Program-made: the position numbers and the translations under genes
Notes under the pieces: model-generated
Database searches by the model: none
What the model saw: only the letters and a program-made list of their open reading frames with translations
What the model was told of the DNA's origin: nothing
Part shown: piece by piece, positions 34,545-43,310 of the stretch
Layout: every line of letters begins with the position of its first letter
Position numbering within the stretch: position 1 is the first letter of the stretch
From: Thermopetrobacter sp964430935
GTDB lineage: Bacteria > Pseudomonadota > Alphaproteobacteria > Rhizobiales > Aestuariivirgaceae
DNA length: 64,000 nt
Assembly: GCA_964430935.1 (NCBI GenBank)
Contig: CAYSHK010000039.1
Location: 1 to 64,000, forward strand
Reading direction: 5' to 3'

Positions 34545-35330
34545 TCATTCCTTGAGCACGCTCATCTTGATCGGCCCCTCCGCCCGACCGTGGATGAACT
34601 GGTCCACGTAGGGATTGCCGGAATGGTCGATCTCGTCGATGGAACCGTGCCAGATGATCTTTCCATGATAGATCATGGCCACCTCGTCGGCGATGCGCCG
34701 TGCGGAGGCCATGTCATGGGTGATGGAGATGGCCGTGGCGCCGACGTCGCGCACCGTGGAGACGATCAGCTCGTCGATGATCGCCCCCATGATCGGATCC
34801 AGCCCGGTGGTGGGTTCGTCGAAGAGAATGATCTCCGGACTGGCCGCGATGGCGCGCGCCAGGCCGACGCGCTTCTGCATGCCGCCGGAGAGCTCCGCCG
34901 GATAGAGGTCGCCCACTTCCGGGCTCAACCCCACCTGCGCCAACTTCTCGATGGCGATCTCGCGCGCCTTCCTGCGTCCCACGCCGCGCCCCTGGATGAG
35001 GCCGAAGGCCACGTTCTCCCACACGGGGAGGGAATCGAACAGGGCCGCCGACTGGAACAGCATCCCGAAACGCCCCATCACCCGGTCGCGCTCCCGTCCC
35101 GTCAAAGCGGTGGTGTCTTCGCCGTCGATGAGGACCTGTCCCCCGTCCGGACGCAGCAGACCGATGATGCATTTCAGCATCACCGATTTCCCGGAACCGG
35201 ATCCGCCGATGATCACGAGGGAGGAACGCCGGCGCACCTTCAGGTCGATGCCGTCGAGCACGGTCTTCGGACCGAAGCTCTTGCGCACGCCCCGCAGCTC
35301 GATGTGGATGTCCGTGTCCCGTTCCGCCAT
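34545..35330 (-). CDS. mlaF: Phospholipid transport ABC ATP-binding protein MlaF
   Basis: 261 aa ATPase. Walker A GGSGSGKS, Q-loop LFQSAALFDSLPVWENVAF (MlaF-type), signature LSGGMQKRVGLARA, Walker B ILFDEPTTGLDP, H-loop ITHD. It energises lipid transfer between inner membrane and periplasm for outer-membrane asymmetry. It starts 4 nt after the mlaE stop. No mlaD gene follows. Confidence 0.95.
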   Translation of the reverse strand: MAERDTDIHIELRGVRKSFGPKTVLDGIDLKVRRRSSLVIIGGSGSGKSVMLKCIIGLLRPDGGQVLIDGEDTTALTGRERDRVMGRFGMLFQSAALFDSLPVWENVAFGLIQGRGVGRRKAREIAIEKLAQVGLSPEVGDLYPAELSGGMQKRVGLARAIAASPEIILFDEPTTGLDPIMGAIIDELIVSTVRDVGATAISITHDMASARRIADEVAMIYHGKIIWHGSIDEIDHSGNPYVDQFIHGRAEGPIKMSVLKE

Positions 35331-35334
35331 GGGG

Positions 35335-36108
35335 TCACTCCGAGAACAGCAGCGAGGTCATGACGTAGTTCGCCGCGAGGATCAGGATGGACGCGGAAAC
35401 GACGGCGTTCGTCGTGGCGCGGCCGACACCCTGCGCGCCGCCGCGGGAATGGAAGCCGTGATAGCAGCCCATCAGCGCTATGATGAAGCCGAACACCGCC
35501 GACTTGATGAGGCCCGAGGTGACGTCCTTCCACTCCAGGAAGTCCACCGTGTTCTTCAGATAGGCGCCGGAGTTGAAACCCAGGGAATGGGTGCCCACGA
35601 CATAGCCGCCCATGATGCCGATGATGTCCGCGATCACCACGAGCAGCGGCAGGGTGACCACCCCGGCCACGATCCGCGGGCCCACCAGATACTTCATCGG
35701 ATTCGTGGACAGCGTCACCAGGGCGTCGATCTGCTCCGTGACCTTCATGGTTCCGATCTCCGCGGCGATGGCCGCCGAGACGCGGCCCGCCACCATGAGT
35801 CCGGCGAGCACGGGGCCCAGCTCGCGGGTGATGCCCAGTGCCACGATCGAGGAGACGAGACTCTCCGCGTTGAAGCGGGTGCCGCCGATGTAGATCTGCA
35901 GGGCCAGCACGCCACCGGTGAAGAAGGCGGTCAGACCGACGACGGGAAGCGAATTGTAGCCGATCCGGACGAACTGGAGCGCCATCTGCCGAACGTACCA
36001 CCTCGGCAGCAGTCCCACGAAAACGGCATCACGGAGAAAGAGCGTCAGTCTTCCCGCTTCCGCCAGCAGGTGCAGGACGACACGGCCGATCTGGGCAAGC
36101 GGATTCAA
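35335..36108 (-). CDS. mlaE: Phospholipid transport ABC permease MlaE
   Basis: 257 aa, five or six hydrophobic helices. MlaE motifs are LPVVGLTAFFTGGVLALQ, ELGPVLAGLMVAGRVSAAIAAEIGTMKVTEQIDAL and a C-terminal GVGRATTNAVVSASILIL. It is the membrane subunit for MlaF. It lies 24 bp after the alr stop. The substrate-binding MlaD must be encoded elsewhere. Confidence 0.95.
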   Translation of the reverse strand: MNPLAQIGRVVLHLLAEAGRLTLFLRDAVFVGLLPRWYVRQMALQFVRIGYNSLPVVGLTAFFTGGVLALQIYIGGTRFNAESLVSSIVALGITRELGPVLAGLMVAGRVSAAIAAEIGTMKVTEQIDALVTLSTNPMKYLVGPRIVAGVVTLPLLVVIADIIGIMGGYVVGTHSLGFNSGAYLKNTVDFLEWKDVTSGLIKSAVFGFIIALMGCYHGFHSRGGAQGVGRATTNAVVSASILILAANYVMTSLLFSE

Positions 36109-36132
36109 CGGACGGTGCCTCGCTGTGGTACT

Positions 36133-37284
36133 TCATGAATCGGCAGGCGCATAGAGACGTGTATAGCGCATCCCGAGCGAAGTCAAAATCTCGTAGGCGA
36201 CCGTTCCGGCCCATTTGGCCACTTCGTCCACCGTGATGTGCGCACCCATGATCTCGGCACGCACGCCGCGCCGCAGGAAATCCTCGTCCGCGTCCGTGAC
36301 ATCCACGCATATGGTGTCCATCGACACCCGTCCCACCACGGGCGCGTAGCTGCCGCCTATGCAGACCTGGGCCGGTCCGTCGTTCGCCGGCCAGCTCAGG
36401 GAGCGCAGATAGCCGTCGGCGTACCCCACGCCGAGAACGGCGATGCGGCTCGGGCGGCTCGCCTTCCATGTGGCGCCGTAGCCCACGGTCTCCCCCTCGG
36501 CCAGGCTACGCAGCTGAAGGATCGGCGCATAGAGCGAAACCACCGGTTTCATGGGATTGGGGCGGCTGGCGAAGGGATTGCCCCCGTACAGCGCGATGCC
36601 GGGGCGCACGAGGTCGTAGGAAAACCCCTCGCCGAGGAAGGTGCCGGGGGAATTGGCCAGCGAGGCGGGCGCATCGGGCAGCATGGCGCGCAGCGCGTCG
36701 AAACGTTTGCGCTGGGCGTCGTTCATCTCGTGTCCCGGCTCGTCGCCGCAGGCGAGATGGCTCATGACCAGGGTGACCCGGAAGGCGGCCAGGAGCGAAC
36801 TGCTCTCCGCCAGACTGCGGACCTCCGCCTCCGAAAGGCCCAGCCGGGACATGCCCGTGTCCACATGCACGGCGGCCGGAAGGCGGGCCTGCTGCGCCTG
36901 ACAGAATTCCGCCCATTCGCGGATCTCGTCGAGAGAGGCCAGGGCCGGCCTCAGGGAATGCTCTCCGTAATACGCGGCCTGACCCTGCAGCAGACCGTCG
37001 AGAACATAGATCACCGCTTCGGGCAGGATGCTGCGCAAGGCCGCGCCCTCGTGCGGCAGGGCGACGAAGAACGTCCTGCATCCGGCCGCCCACAGCGTGG
37101 TGACCACGGGCTCCAGGCCGAGCCCGTAGGCATCCGCCTTCACCGTCGCCGCGCACGTGGCCGGCGCCGCCTTCTCGGCCATGAAGCGCCAATTGTCGGC
37201 CAGCGCCTTCAGATCGACGGCCAGCACGCCTCCCGCCAGCTCCGGATTCTCGGGTGGCGGCGTCACGCGATAGACTGTGCTCAC
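36133..37284 (-). CDS. alr: Alanine racemase
   Basis: 383 aa PLP enzyme supplying D-alanine for murein. The PLP lysine is in CAATVKADAYGLG, with HVDTGMSRLGL and RPGIALYGGNPF in the barrel. The C-terminal domain has GYGATWKASRPSRIAVLGVGYADGY and VGRVSMDTICVDVT. Length is normal. It heads the alr-mlaE-mlaF-radA run. In many alphaproteobacteria alr follows dnaB closely; here 2 kb with an outer-membrane gene lies between. Confidence 0.95.
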   Translation of the reverse strand: MSTVYRVTPPPENPELAGGVLAVDLKALADNWRFMAEKAAPATCAATVKADAYGLGLEPVVTTLWAAGCRTFFVALPHEGAALRSILPEAVIYVLDGLLQGQAAYYGEHSLRPALASLDEIREWAEFCQAQQARLPAAVHVDTGMSRLGLSEAEVRSLAESSSLLAAFRVTLVMSHLACGDEPGHEMNDAQRKRFDALRAMLPDAPASLANSPGTFLGEGFSYDLVRPGIALYGGNPFASRPNPMKPVVSLYAPILQLRSLAEGETVGYGATWKASRPSRIAVLGVGYADGYLRSLSWPANDGPAQVCIGGSYAPVVGRVSMDTICVDVTDADEDFLRRGVRAEIMGAHITVDEVAKWAGTVAYEILTSLGMRYTRLYAPADS

Positions 37285-37812
37285 TTCACCAGATCCCCTC
37301 GATCGTTCTCCCCGGATGTTTACGCCTCCGTGACAACGGCAGGCATCCCGCTTCCATCACCCCGTTCCGGGGCGGCGGAACTTCAGAACATCAGATTGGC
37401 GCAATTGTGACCGGCGGGAAACGGTTCCAGCGGTTTCCGGTGGGGAATGTGTGGAAGGGCGGGTGAAACGATGGCGGAAAGATGGGCGATATATACCAAA
37501 AGTGGTGATATGGTTGTAAAATAAACTACAAGTAATCGAATCTATTGCAAAACTGTAACACCTTCATGGAACGAGTCATCCTTTATGAAAACTTATCTAT
37601 TCAAAGGACCTGACTCAATGATAACTAAGTACGTGAAGACATGATCTATGCATTTAATCCTAGATAGTATTTCACACACGCACTTGTCGATTCCATCGAT
37701 ACGAAGACGGATTTCATGACGAGGGAAGATTGAGGCCAAAAGGGCGAACTGACCCTGCGACAACAATAAGAAACGTGAGAGGGGGCTCCAGAGACGGGAG
37801 AGGAGTCTGACC
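37285..37812. promoter_or_regulatory. AT-rich spacer upstream of the double-barrel OMP gene and alr
   Basis: A 528-bp non-coding stretch. From about 37470 to 37720 it is clearly richer in A and T than the rest of the window. It contains TATATACC (about 37490) and the inverted repeat TTGTA-N8-TACAA (37514-37518, 37527-37531). AT-rich tracts follow up to a GA-rich leader (GAGAGGGGG, GGGAGAGGAG) just before ATG 37813. An open frame on the minus strand here resembles no protein. Probably a regulated promoter for the + strand gene, perhaps recently acquired DNA. Confidence 0.5.
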
Positions 37813-39117
37813 ATGACTGCCCACTGCAAGATTGGAAGCGCGGTGCTGATTGGCATCGCCGCGCTGTTTTCCGCCACCATGCCGGCATCCGCGGCCGATA
37901 TGGACACGATTACGGAGCCGACATGGACGGGCTTCCATTTAGGTGGTTTCATTGGAGCGGGTGATGTCACGCACGACATCACCTCCGCGGCGGCTCCCGG
38001 CCTCGGGTTCGATGGCCTCGGCGGTGAAGGCGTGTTCGGAGGATTGATGGCCGGCTACAACCATCAGATCTCCAGGGACATCATTCTCGGCGTCCAGGGG
38101 GAATTCGCCTTTTCGGGCATCTCCACCGACTTTTCGCTGAACATTCCCGGATTGGGCAGTGGATCCGCCAAACTGGAGGAACAATATTCCTTCGCGTTGT
38201 CGGCCCGGGCCGGATGGCTCGCAAACCCCGACACCATGCTCTATCTGATCTCCGGATATTCCCACGCCCGCTACAAGGCATCCGGGCGAGCGACGGCGGT
38301 CGGCGGTCCGACCCTGTCGACCTCCCGCAAGGAAAGCTTTCATGGATACCATATCGGGGCCGGCATGGAGACGCGGATAGCTCCGGCCATCAGTGCCCGG
38401 GTCGAATACCGCTACACGGACCTGGGACGCGAGGACTGGGGAAGCGGGGGTCTGCTCCGCACCGCGCCCTCCTCGCACACCGGCCGCCTCGGACTGGTCT
38501 GGAACCTGAATACGGATATCGCCGCGCAGCCGACCGCCGATCTCCCGGAACCGGATAACGGTTGGACCGGCTTCTATCTCGGAGCCTACTTCGGTGGTGG
38601 CGCGGCCACCGCAAAGGTGACCTCCGGGCTGGTCGCCGGCAGTCTCGACGGGATAGGTGGCGAAGGTATCCACGGAGGATTCATGGCCGGCTACAATTAC
38701 CGGCTGGCCGGTCCCTGGGTGGTCGGACTGGAAGGGGAGTTCGGACTGAGCGACATCTCCAGCGATCTGGACCTCGGTATCATCACGGCGAAGGCGGGCC
38801 CCACCCATACCGTCTCCGTATCCGGCCGGATCGGATGGCTGAGCGGTCCGGACACCATGCTCTACGTACTGGCAGGCTACACCCATGCCCGCTACAAGCT
38901 GAAGGTTTCGGTACCGTTCGCGACGGCCAGCCTGAAGGAGAGCTTCGACGGTTTCCATGCCGGAGCCGGCATGGAGACACGTCTGAACGCGCACCTGTCG
39001 GCACGGGTCGAATACCGGTTCACCGGCTACGGCAGGGAGGACTGGGGCACCGGCGGCATCATCCGCACCGAACCTTCCGCCCACAAGGGCATGGTCGGGC
39101 TCGTGTGGAACTTCTGA
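37813..39117 (+). CDS. Outer-membrane protein with two fused tandem beta-barrel domains
   Basis: 434 aa. Signal peptide to about residue 28 (ALFSATMPASAAD). Two homologous domains follow, about 37-232 and 248-434, each of the porin-family/Omp31-like 8-strand barrel type. Matching pairs are WTGFHLGGFIG / WTGFYLGAYFG, LGGEGVFGGLMAGYN / IGGEGIHGGFMAGYN, NPDTMLYLISGYSHARYK / GPDTMLYVLAGYTHARYK, and ARVEYRYTDLGREDWG / ARVEYRFTGYGREDWG. Each ends in a strand with Phe or Leu (GLVWNL, GLVWNF), the last suiting BAM recognition. A linker of about 15 residues separates them. The function is unknown; members are surface antigens or structural OMPs. Confidence 0.88.
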   Translation: MTAHCKIGSAVLIGIAALFSATMPASAADMDTITEPTWTGFHLGGFIGAGDVTHDITSAAAPGLGFDGLGGEGVFGGLMAGYNHQISRDIILGVQGEFAFSGISTDFSLNIPGLGSGSAKLEEQYSFALSARAGWLANPDTMLYLISGYSHARYKASGRATAVGGPTLSTSRKESFHGYHIGAGMETRIAPAISARVEYRYTDLGREDWGSGGLLRTAPSSHTGRLGLVWNLNTDIAAQPTADLPEPDNGWTGFYLGAYFGGGAATAKVTSGLVAGSLDGIGGEGIHGGFMAGYNYRLAGPWVVGLEGEFGLSDISSDLDLGIITAKAGPTHTVSVSGRIGWLSGPDTMLYVLAGYTHARYKLKVSVPFATASLKESFDGFHAGAGMETRLNAHLSARVEYRFTGYGREDWGTGGIIRTEPSAHKGMVGLVWNF

Positions 39118-39150
39118 TCCGGACCGCCACCAGCGCATCGGAACGGGCTG

Positions 39151-39190
39151 ATGGGGATCGTCGCCCTCTTCGGGAGAAGGCGATCCCCAT
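39151..39190. terminator. Hairpin between convergent OMP and dnaB genes
   Basis: A perfect 10-bp stem, ATGGGGATCG (39151-39160) with CGATCCCCAT (39181-39190), 20-nt loop containing a small secondary stem. No T-run on either strand, so it is a weak or Rho-assisted terminator candidate. Confidence 0.45.
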
Positions 39191-39244
39191 TCCGTTTCGG
39201 ATAGGAATCGGAAATGGAAACGCGGGGGCCGGCACGGAGGTGAA

Positions 39245-40732
39245 TCAATCGACGGGTTCCGGCAGATATTCCGGCCTGGCGAGATTGGAGAAACGGGTCA
39301 GATTGCCGTTGAACTGCACCTCCACGGTTCCGGTGGGACCATGGCGCTGCTTGGCGATGATGATTTCCGCGGTGCCGTGGACCTTCTCCATCTTCTCCTG
39401 CCACCTGGTGAATTTCTCAGCTTCGCTCTCATCCGGCTTGCGGCGTTCCAGATAGTATTCCTCGCGATACAGGAAGAGCACCACGTCGGCATCCTGTTCG
39501 ATGGAACCCGACTCGCGCAGATCCGCCAGCTGCGGCCGCTTGTCGTCGCGCGACTCCACCTGGCGGGAAAGCTGGGACAGTGCGATGATCGGCACGTTCA
39601 GCTCCTTGGCCAGCGCCTTCAGCCCGGTGGTGATCTCGGTGACCTCCTGCACGCGCCCCTCCATCGCACGGCGGGAGGAACCGGCCAGCAGCTGGAGATA
39701 GTCGATGACGATGAGCCCCAGACCGTGCTGCCGCTTGATGCGCCGCGCCCGCGCCGCCACCTGGGCGATGGTCAGACCGCCGGTGTCGTCGATGAACAGA
39801 GGCAGACGGTCTATCTCGGCGGAAATGTCCACCAGCGCCTGGAACTGGTCCTCCGTGATGCGGCCGCGCCGGATGTCGTTGGACGGAATCCCCGCCTCCG
39901 AGGCGATGATGCGCGTGGCCAGCTGCTCCGCAGACATCTCCAGAGAGAAGAAGGCCACCACGCCCCCCTCCACGGCGTGGGGATTGCCCAGGGCATCCTG
40001 CCCCGGCCGGTAGGCGCGGGCGACGTTGTAGGCGATGTTGGTGGCGAGCGCCGTCTTGCCCATGGCCGGCCGGCCGGCGAGCACGATGAGATCGGACGGC
40101 TGGAGTCCGCCGAGCTTCTCGTCCAGATCCTTCAGGCCGGTGGATATGCCGGAGAGGCCGCCATCACGCTGATAGGCGGCGTTGGCCATGTCTATGGCCT
40201 CCTTCATGGCCTCCGAAAAGGCGACGAACCCCTGTCCGAACCGGCTCTCCTCGGCGACTTCGTAGAGCGCCTTCTCCGTCTTCTCGATGATGTCGGAGGC
40301 CGTCACGCCGGGATCCGGACTGCGCGCCTCCACGACCAGATCCCCGCCGATGTCGATCAGCTTGCGCCGCCGCGCCAGCTCGTAGATCTCGCGCGCGTAT
40401 TCCTCCACGTTGACGACCGGCGCCGCCATCGCCGCCAGCTTGCCCAGATAGGCGGAGACGCCTCCCAGCTCGGCCATCGCCGGATCGTCCCGGTAGTACG
40501 GCACCAGCGTGACCGGGGAGACAACATGCCCGCGGCCGATCATCTCGGAAATGGTGGCGTAGAGTCTGCCGTGCAGTCCCTCGGAGAAATGCTCCGCCTT
40601 CAGGAACATGCTGACCTTGTCCAGCGCCGCGTTGTTGACGAGGAAGGCGCCGAGCAGGGCCATCTCCGCCTCGAGATTGTGCGGAATGCTCCAGTCCTGA
40701 AGGGATTCGATGTTTCGTGCGGCGTCGGTCAT
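39245..40732 (-). CDS. dnaB: Replicative DNA helicase DnaB
   Basis: About 495 aa hexameric helicase. N-terminal domain starts IPHNLEAEMALLGAFL. RecA-like core: Walker A GRPAMGKTALA, FSLEMSAEQLATRII, Walker B LGLIVIDYLQLL, and SQLSRQVESRDDKRPQLADLRESGSIEQDAD. The core carries an insert of about 15 residues (RPGQDALGNPHAVEGG) before the FFSLEMS motif, common in alphaproteobacterial DnaB. ATG 40732 (MTDAARNIESL) is the family-like start. A near-consensus DnaA box lies 71 bp upstream. Confidence 0.96.
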   Translation of the reverse strand: MTDAARNIESLQDWSIPHNLEAEMALLGAFLVNNAALDKVSMFLKAEHFSEGLHGRLYATISEMIGRGHVVSPVTLVPYYRDDPAMAELGGVSAYLGKLAAMAAPVVNVEEYAREIYELARRRKLIDIGGDLVVEARSPDPGVTASDIIEKTEKALYEVAEESRFGQGFVAFSEAMKEAIDMANAAYQRDGGLSGISTGLKDLDEKLGGLQPSDLIVLAGRPAMGKTALATNIAYNVARAYRPGQDALGNPHAVEGGVVAFFSLEMSAEQLATRIIASEAGIPSNDIRRGRITEDQFQALVDISAEIDRLPLFIDDTGGLTIAQVAARARRIKRQHGLGLIVIDYLQLLAGSSRRAMEGRVQEVTEITTGLKALAKELNVPIIALSQLSRQVESRDDKRPQLADLRESGSIEQDADVVLFLYREEYYLERRKPDESEAEKFTRWQEKMEKVHGTAEIIIAKQRHGPTGTVEVQFNGNLTRFSNLARPEYLPEPVD

Positions 40733-40802
40733 GGCGGGAAGCCTACAGCGAGTCGGACCGGCGGGAAAAGCCGTAGTCTGACTTTCCACGCTATCAACAG
40801 GG

Positions 40803-40811
40803 TGTGGACAA
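40803..40811 (-). promoter_or_regulatory. DnaA-box-like 9-mer upstream of dnaB
   Basis: TGTGGACAA on the + strand, i.e. TTGTCCACA on the minus strand, one mismatch from TTATCCACA, between parB and dnaB. It could tie dnaB expression to DnaA, but a single site is weak evidence. Confidence 0.35.
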
Positions 40812-40862
40812 GTGCCGGCGGCCGGCGGCATGTCCGTCGCCGGCACCGGAAGTCGGGCGGTG

Positions 40863-41735
40863 TCAGGTCGGTCTGGCCAGACGGCGGCAGACGTCCTCGA
40901 GCTGCTCGAGCGTCTTGTAGGTGATGGTCAGACGTCCGCCCGCGCGCCCCTTGTCCGTGATCTCCACGGTCAGACCGAGGGCGGCCTCCAGCTCCAGCTC
41001 CAGCGCGCGGACATCGGCGCTCTTCTCCTTCTGCGGTTTCCTTCCCGTTCCGGCCGCTCTGGAGCGTTCACGGCTCAGTTTCTCCGCCTCCCGCACCGAG
41101 AGACCGAGCTTGGCGATCTTCTTCGCCAGGGTGGACGGATCGTCCGTGGCGATGAGCGTACGGGCATGACCGGCGGAGATCTCGCCGTTGCGGATCATCT
41201 CCTTCACATCGTCCGGCAGGTTCAGCAGCCGCAGCGTATTGGCGATGTGGCTGCGGCTCTTGCCCAGCGTGTCGGCCAGCTGCTGCTGCGTATATCCGAA
41301 CTGCTCCATCAGCTGGGAGTAGCCAAGCGCCTCCTCGAGCGCGTTGAGATCGGAACGCTGGATGTTCTCGATCAGCGCCACCTCCAGCGCCTCCGATTCG
41401 CTGAGATCGCGGACCACCACCGGGATCTCGTGCACGCCGGCCTTCTGCGCGGCGCGCCAGCGGCGCTCGCCGGCAACGATCTCGTAGCGCCCCGGTTCGC
41501 CCGCGGGACGCGCCACGATCGGCTGCAGCACGCCGCGCTCGGAGATCGACCGCGCCAGCTCCTCCAGTTCCGCCTCGTCGAAGCTGCGCCGGGGATTGTG
41601 CGGATTGGGGGAAAGATCCGCCACCGCCACCATCTTCAGTCCCCGCGCCGCCTCGACGACGCTTTCCTCGGTCACGTCGTCGCCGATCAGGGCGGCAAGC
41701 CCCCGTCCCAGCCTCTTCTTGGGTACGCTGTTCAT
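40863..41735 (-). CDS. parB: Chromosome partitioning protein ParB
   Basis: 290 aa CTP-dependent clamp that loads at parS. N-terminal RLGRGLAALIGDD (ParA-stimulating region), box I around NPRRSFDEAELEELA, box II with GERRWRAAQKAG (CTP/arginine patch), helix-turn-helix YTQQQLADTLGKSRSHIANTLRLL, and a C-terminal dimerisation region. It is downstream of parA with a 92-bp spacer. Four parS or parS-like sites lie within 7 kb upstream. Confidence 0.96.
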   Translation of the reverse strand: MNSVPKKRLGRGLAALIGDDVTEESVVEAARGLKMVAVADLSPNPHNPRRSFDEAELEELARSISERGVLQPIVARPAGEPGRYEIVAGERRWRAAQKAGVHEIPVVVRDLSESEALEVALIENIQRSDLNALEEALGYSQLMEQFGYTQQQLADTLGKSRSHIANTLRLLNLPDDVKEMIRNGEISAGHARTLIATDDPSTLAKKIAKLGLSVREAEKLSRERSRAAGTGRKPQKEKSADVRALELELEAALGLTVEITDKGRAGGRLTITYKTLEQLEDVCRRLARPT

Positions 41736-41827
41736 CCCCGCATCATCCCCGTTTCATTTCACATGCGAATCCATCCGGCTCCCACCGTCCCGAAAAAGCG
41801 GCGGGCGAAAGGGCGTCCGGCCCGCGA

Positions 41828-42622
41828 TCAGGCCGCACGCAGATCGTGTTCCCTGCGGATGATCTCCGAGGCCAGCCGGATGTAGGCCTGGGAGCCGGCG
41901 CAGGAACTGTCGTAGAGCAGCACCGGCTTTCCATGGGAGGGCGCCTCGGAGACCCGCACGTTCCTCGGTATGACCGTCTGGTACACCTTGTCGCCGAGAA
42001 CCGAACGCACGTCCTGCGCCACCTGGTCGGAAAGCGAATTGCGCCGGTCGTACATGGTGAGCACCACCCCCTGGATCATCAGCTTCGGATTGAGCGAATT
42101 GCGCACCCGCTCCACGGTGCGCAGCAGCTGCGAAAGGCCCTCGAGGGCGAAGTATTCGCACTGCAGCGGAACGAGCACGGCATCCGCCGCGGCCAGCGCG
42201 TTGATCGTGAGCAGGTTGAGGGACGGCGGACAGTCCACGAGAATGTAGGAATACCTTCCCGGATCGCCCCCGCCCACCATCGCGCGGATGGCGTCCTTCA
42301 GCCGGTACGTCTTGCGGTCGAAATCCGCAAGCTCCAGCTCCGCGCCGAGCAGGTCCATGGTGGAAGGCGCACAGTCGAGGCCCGGTATTCCCGTTTCCGC
42401 GATGATGTCCGCCAGCCGCGCCTCGCCGATCAGCATGTCGTAGGTCGAGGCACGCACCCCGCCCCGCTCCACTCCGAGACCGGTGGTGGCGTTGCCCTGG
42501 GGGTCGAGATCCACCACCAGCACCCGTTCGCCGACCGCCGCGAGGGCGGTGCCCAGATTTATCGCCGTGGTCGTCTTGCCCACGCCGCCCTTCTGGTTCG
42601 CTATCGCCAGTATGCGCGGCAT
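41828..42622 (-). CDS. parA: Chromosome partitioning ATPase ParA
   Basis: About 264 aa deviant Walker ATPase. P-loop KGGVGKTTTAINLG, Walker A' DLDPQGNATTGLG, LVDCPPSLNLLTINAL, and MYDRRNSLSDQVAQDVR. It binds DNA nonspecifically and pulls ParB-parS. ATG 42622 (MPRILAIANQ) is preferred since GGAAGGTGAAG precedes it; in-frame ATGs at 42640 and 42655 exist. It lies 25 bp after rsmG in the conserved mnmG-rsmG-parA-parB order. Confidence 0.96.
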   Translation of the reverse strand: MPRILAIANQKGGVGKTTTAINLGTALAAVGERVLVVDLDPQGNATTGLGVERGGVRASTYDMLIGEARLADIIAETGIPGLDCAPSTMDLLGAELELADFDRKTYRLKDAIRAMVGGGDPGRYSYILVDCPPSLNLLTINALAAADAVLVPLQCEYFALEGLSQLLRTVERVRNSLNPKLMIQGVVLTMYDRRNSLSDQVAQDVRSVLGDKVYQTVIPRNVRVSEAPSHGKPVLLYDSSCAGSQAYIRLASEIIRREHDLRAA

Positions 42623-42647
42623 GCGCGCTTCACCTTCCATTGCCGCA

Positions 42648-43310
42648 TCAAGCACGCCTGATCTCCTCCACTTTCAGGATCACGCCCCCCGGGTCCGTCA
42701 CGGAGGGGTATGACCGCACGCGCAATTTCCAATATCTGGTGGCTTCCGTCAATTCCCCGTCAACATCTCGCCCCTTCAGGAAGAGTCCCGTCGCGCCCCG
42801 TTCGAGCATCGGCCCGGCCAGCCGGAGCAGATCCGGAAGGGGCGCGAGCGCCCGGGCCGTCACCGCCGTCCGCGGTCCGCAGCCCAGCGCATCCACGTCG
42901 AGATGCTCGATTCTCGTGTTCAGTATGGTAGCACAAATTCCCGCTTCCCGAACCACATGACGGAGGAAAGCGGCCTTTTTCGCATTGCTTTCCACAAGCA
43001 CCGCATGCACGTCGCGGTGGCCGTGCAGCGCGAGAGCCACCACGAGACCGGGCACGCCTCCACCCGAACCGAGGTCGACAAGCTGTGCATAACCTCCCTC
43101 CTCCAGCAGCGGAAGAAGCTGTAGTCCGTCAGCCACGTGCCGCACCCAGATCCGGGAAAGGGTTCCCGGCCCGACGAGATTGATCCGCCTCTGCCAGCGC
43201 TCCAGCTCCCTCACGTAAAGGGAGAGGCGGGCGCAGGATTCACGTGAAACATCGAACCGGGCGCAGACCTCCTCCCGCCCCGCATCCGGATCGAGCATCC
43301 CCCTGTTCAT
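42648..43310 (-). CDS. rsmG: 16S rRNA (guanine-N7)-methyltransferase RsmG
   Basis: 220 aa SAM-dependent enzyme methylating G527 of 16S rRNA. SAM-binding VDLGSGGGVPGLVVAL, then VESNAKKAAFLRHV and TARALAPLPDLL. It starts inside the mnmG stop (ATGA, 43310-43307); ATG 43298 is possible. A parS-like site lies within the 5' part of this gene. Confidence 0.94.
   Translation of the reverse strand: MNRGMLDPDAGREEVCARFDVSRESCARLSLYVRELERWQRRINLVGPGTLSRIWVRHVADGLQLLPLLEEGGYAQLVDLGSGGGVPGLVVALALHGHRDVHAVLVESNAKKAAFLRHVVREAGICATILNTRIEHLDVDALGCGPRTAVTARALAPLPDLLRLAGPMLERGATGLFLKGRDVDGELTEATRYWKLRVRSYPSVTDPGGVILKVEEIRRA
43236..43251. other. parS-like site inside rsmG
   Basis: GGATTCACGTGAAACA differs from the canonical TGTTTCACGTGAAACA at two outer positions of the left arm and keeps the central TTCACGTGAA. 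It is probably a secondary ParB nucleation site. Confidence 0.65.

Noticed and set aside
37593..37982. Minus-strand frame of 129 codons in the AT-rich spacer and OMP 5' end
   Set aside because: It overlaps the signal peptide and first barrel strand of the OMP gene, has no recognisable domain and no good ribosome site.
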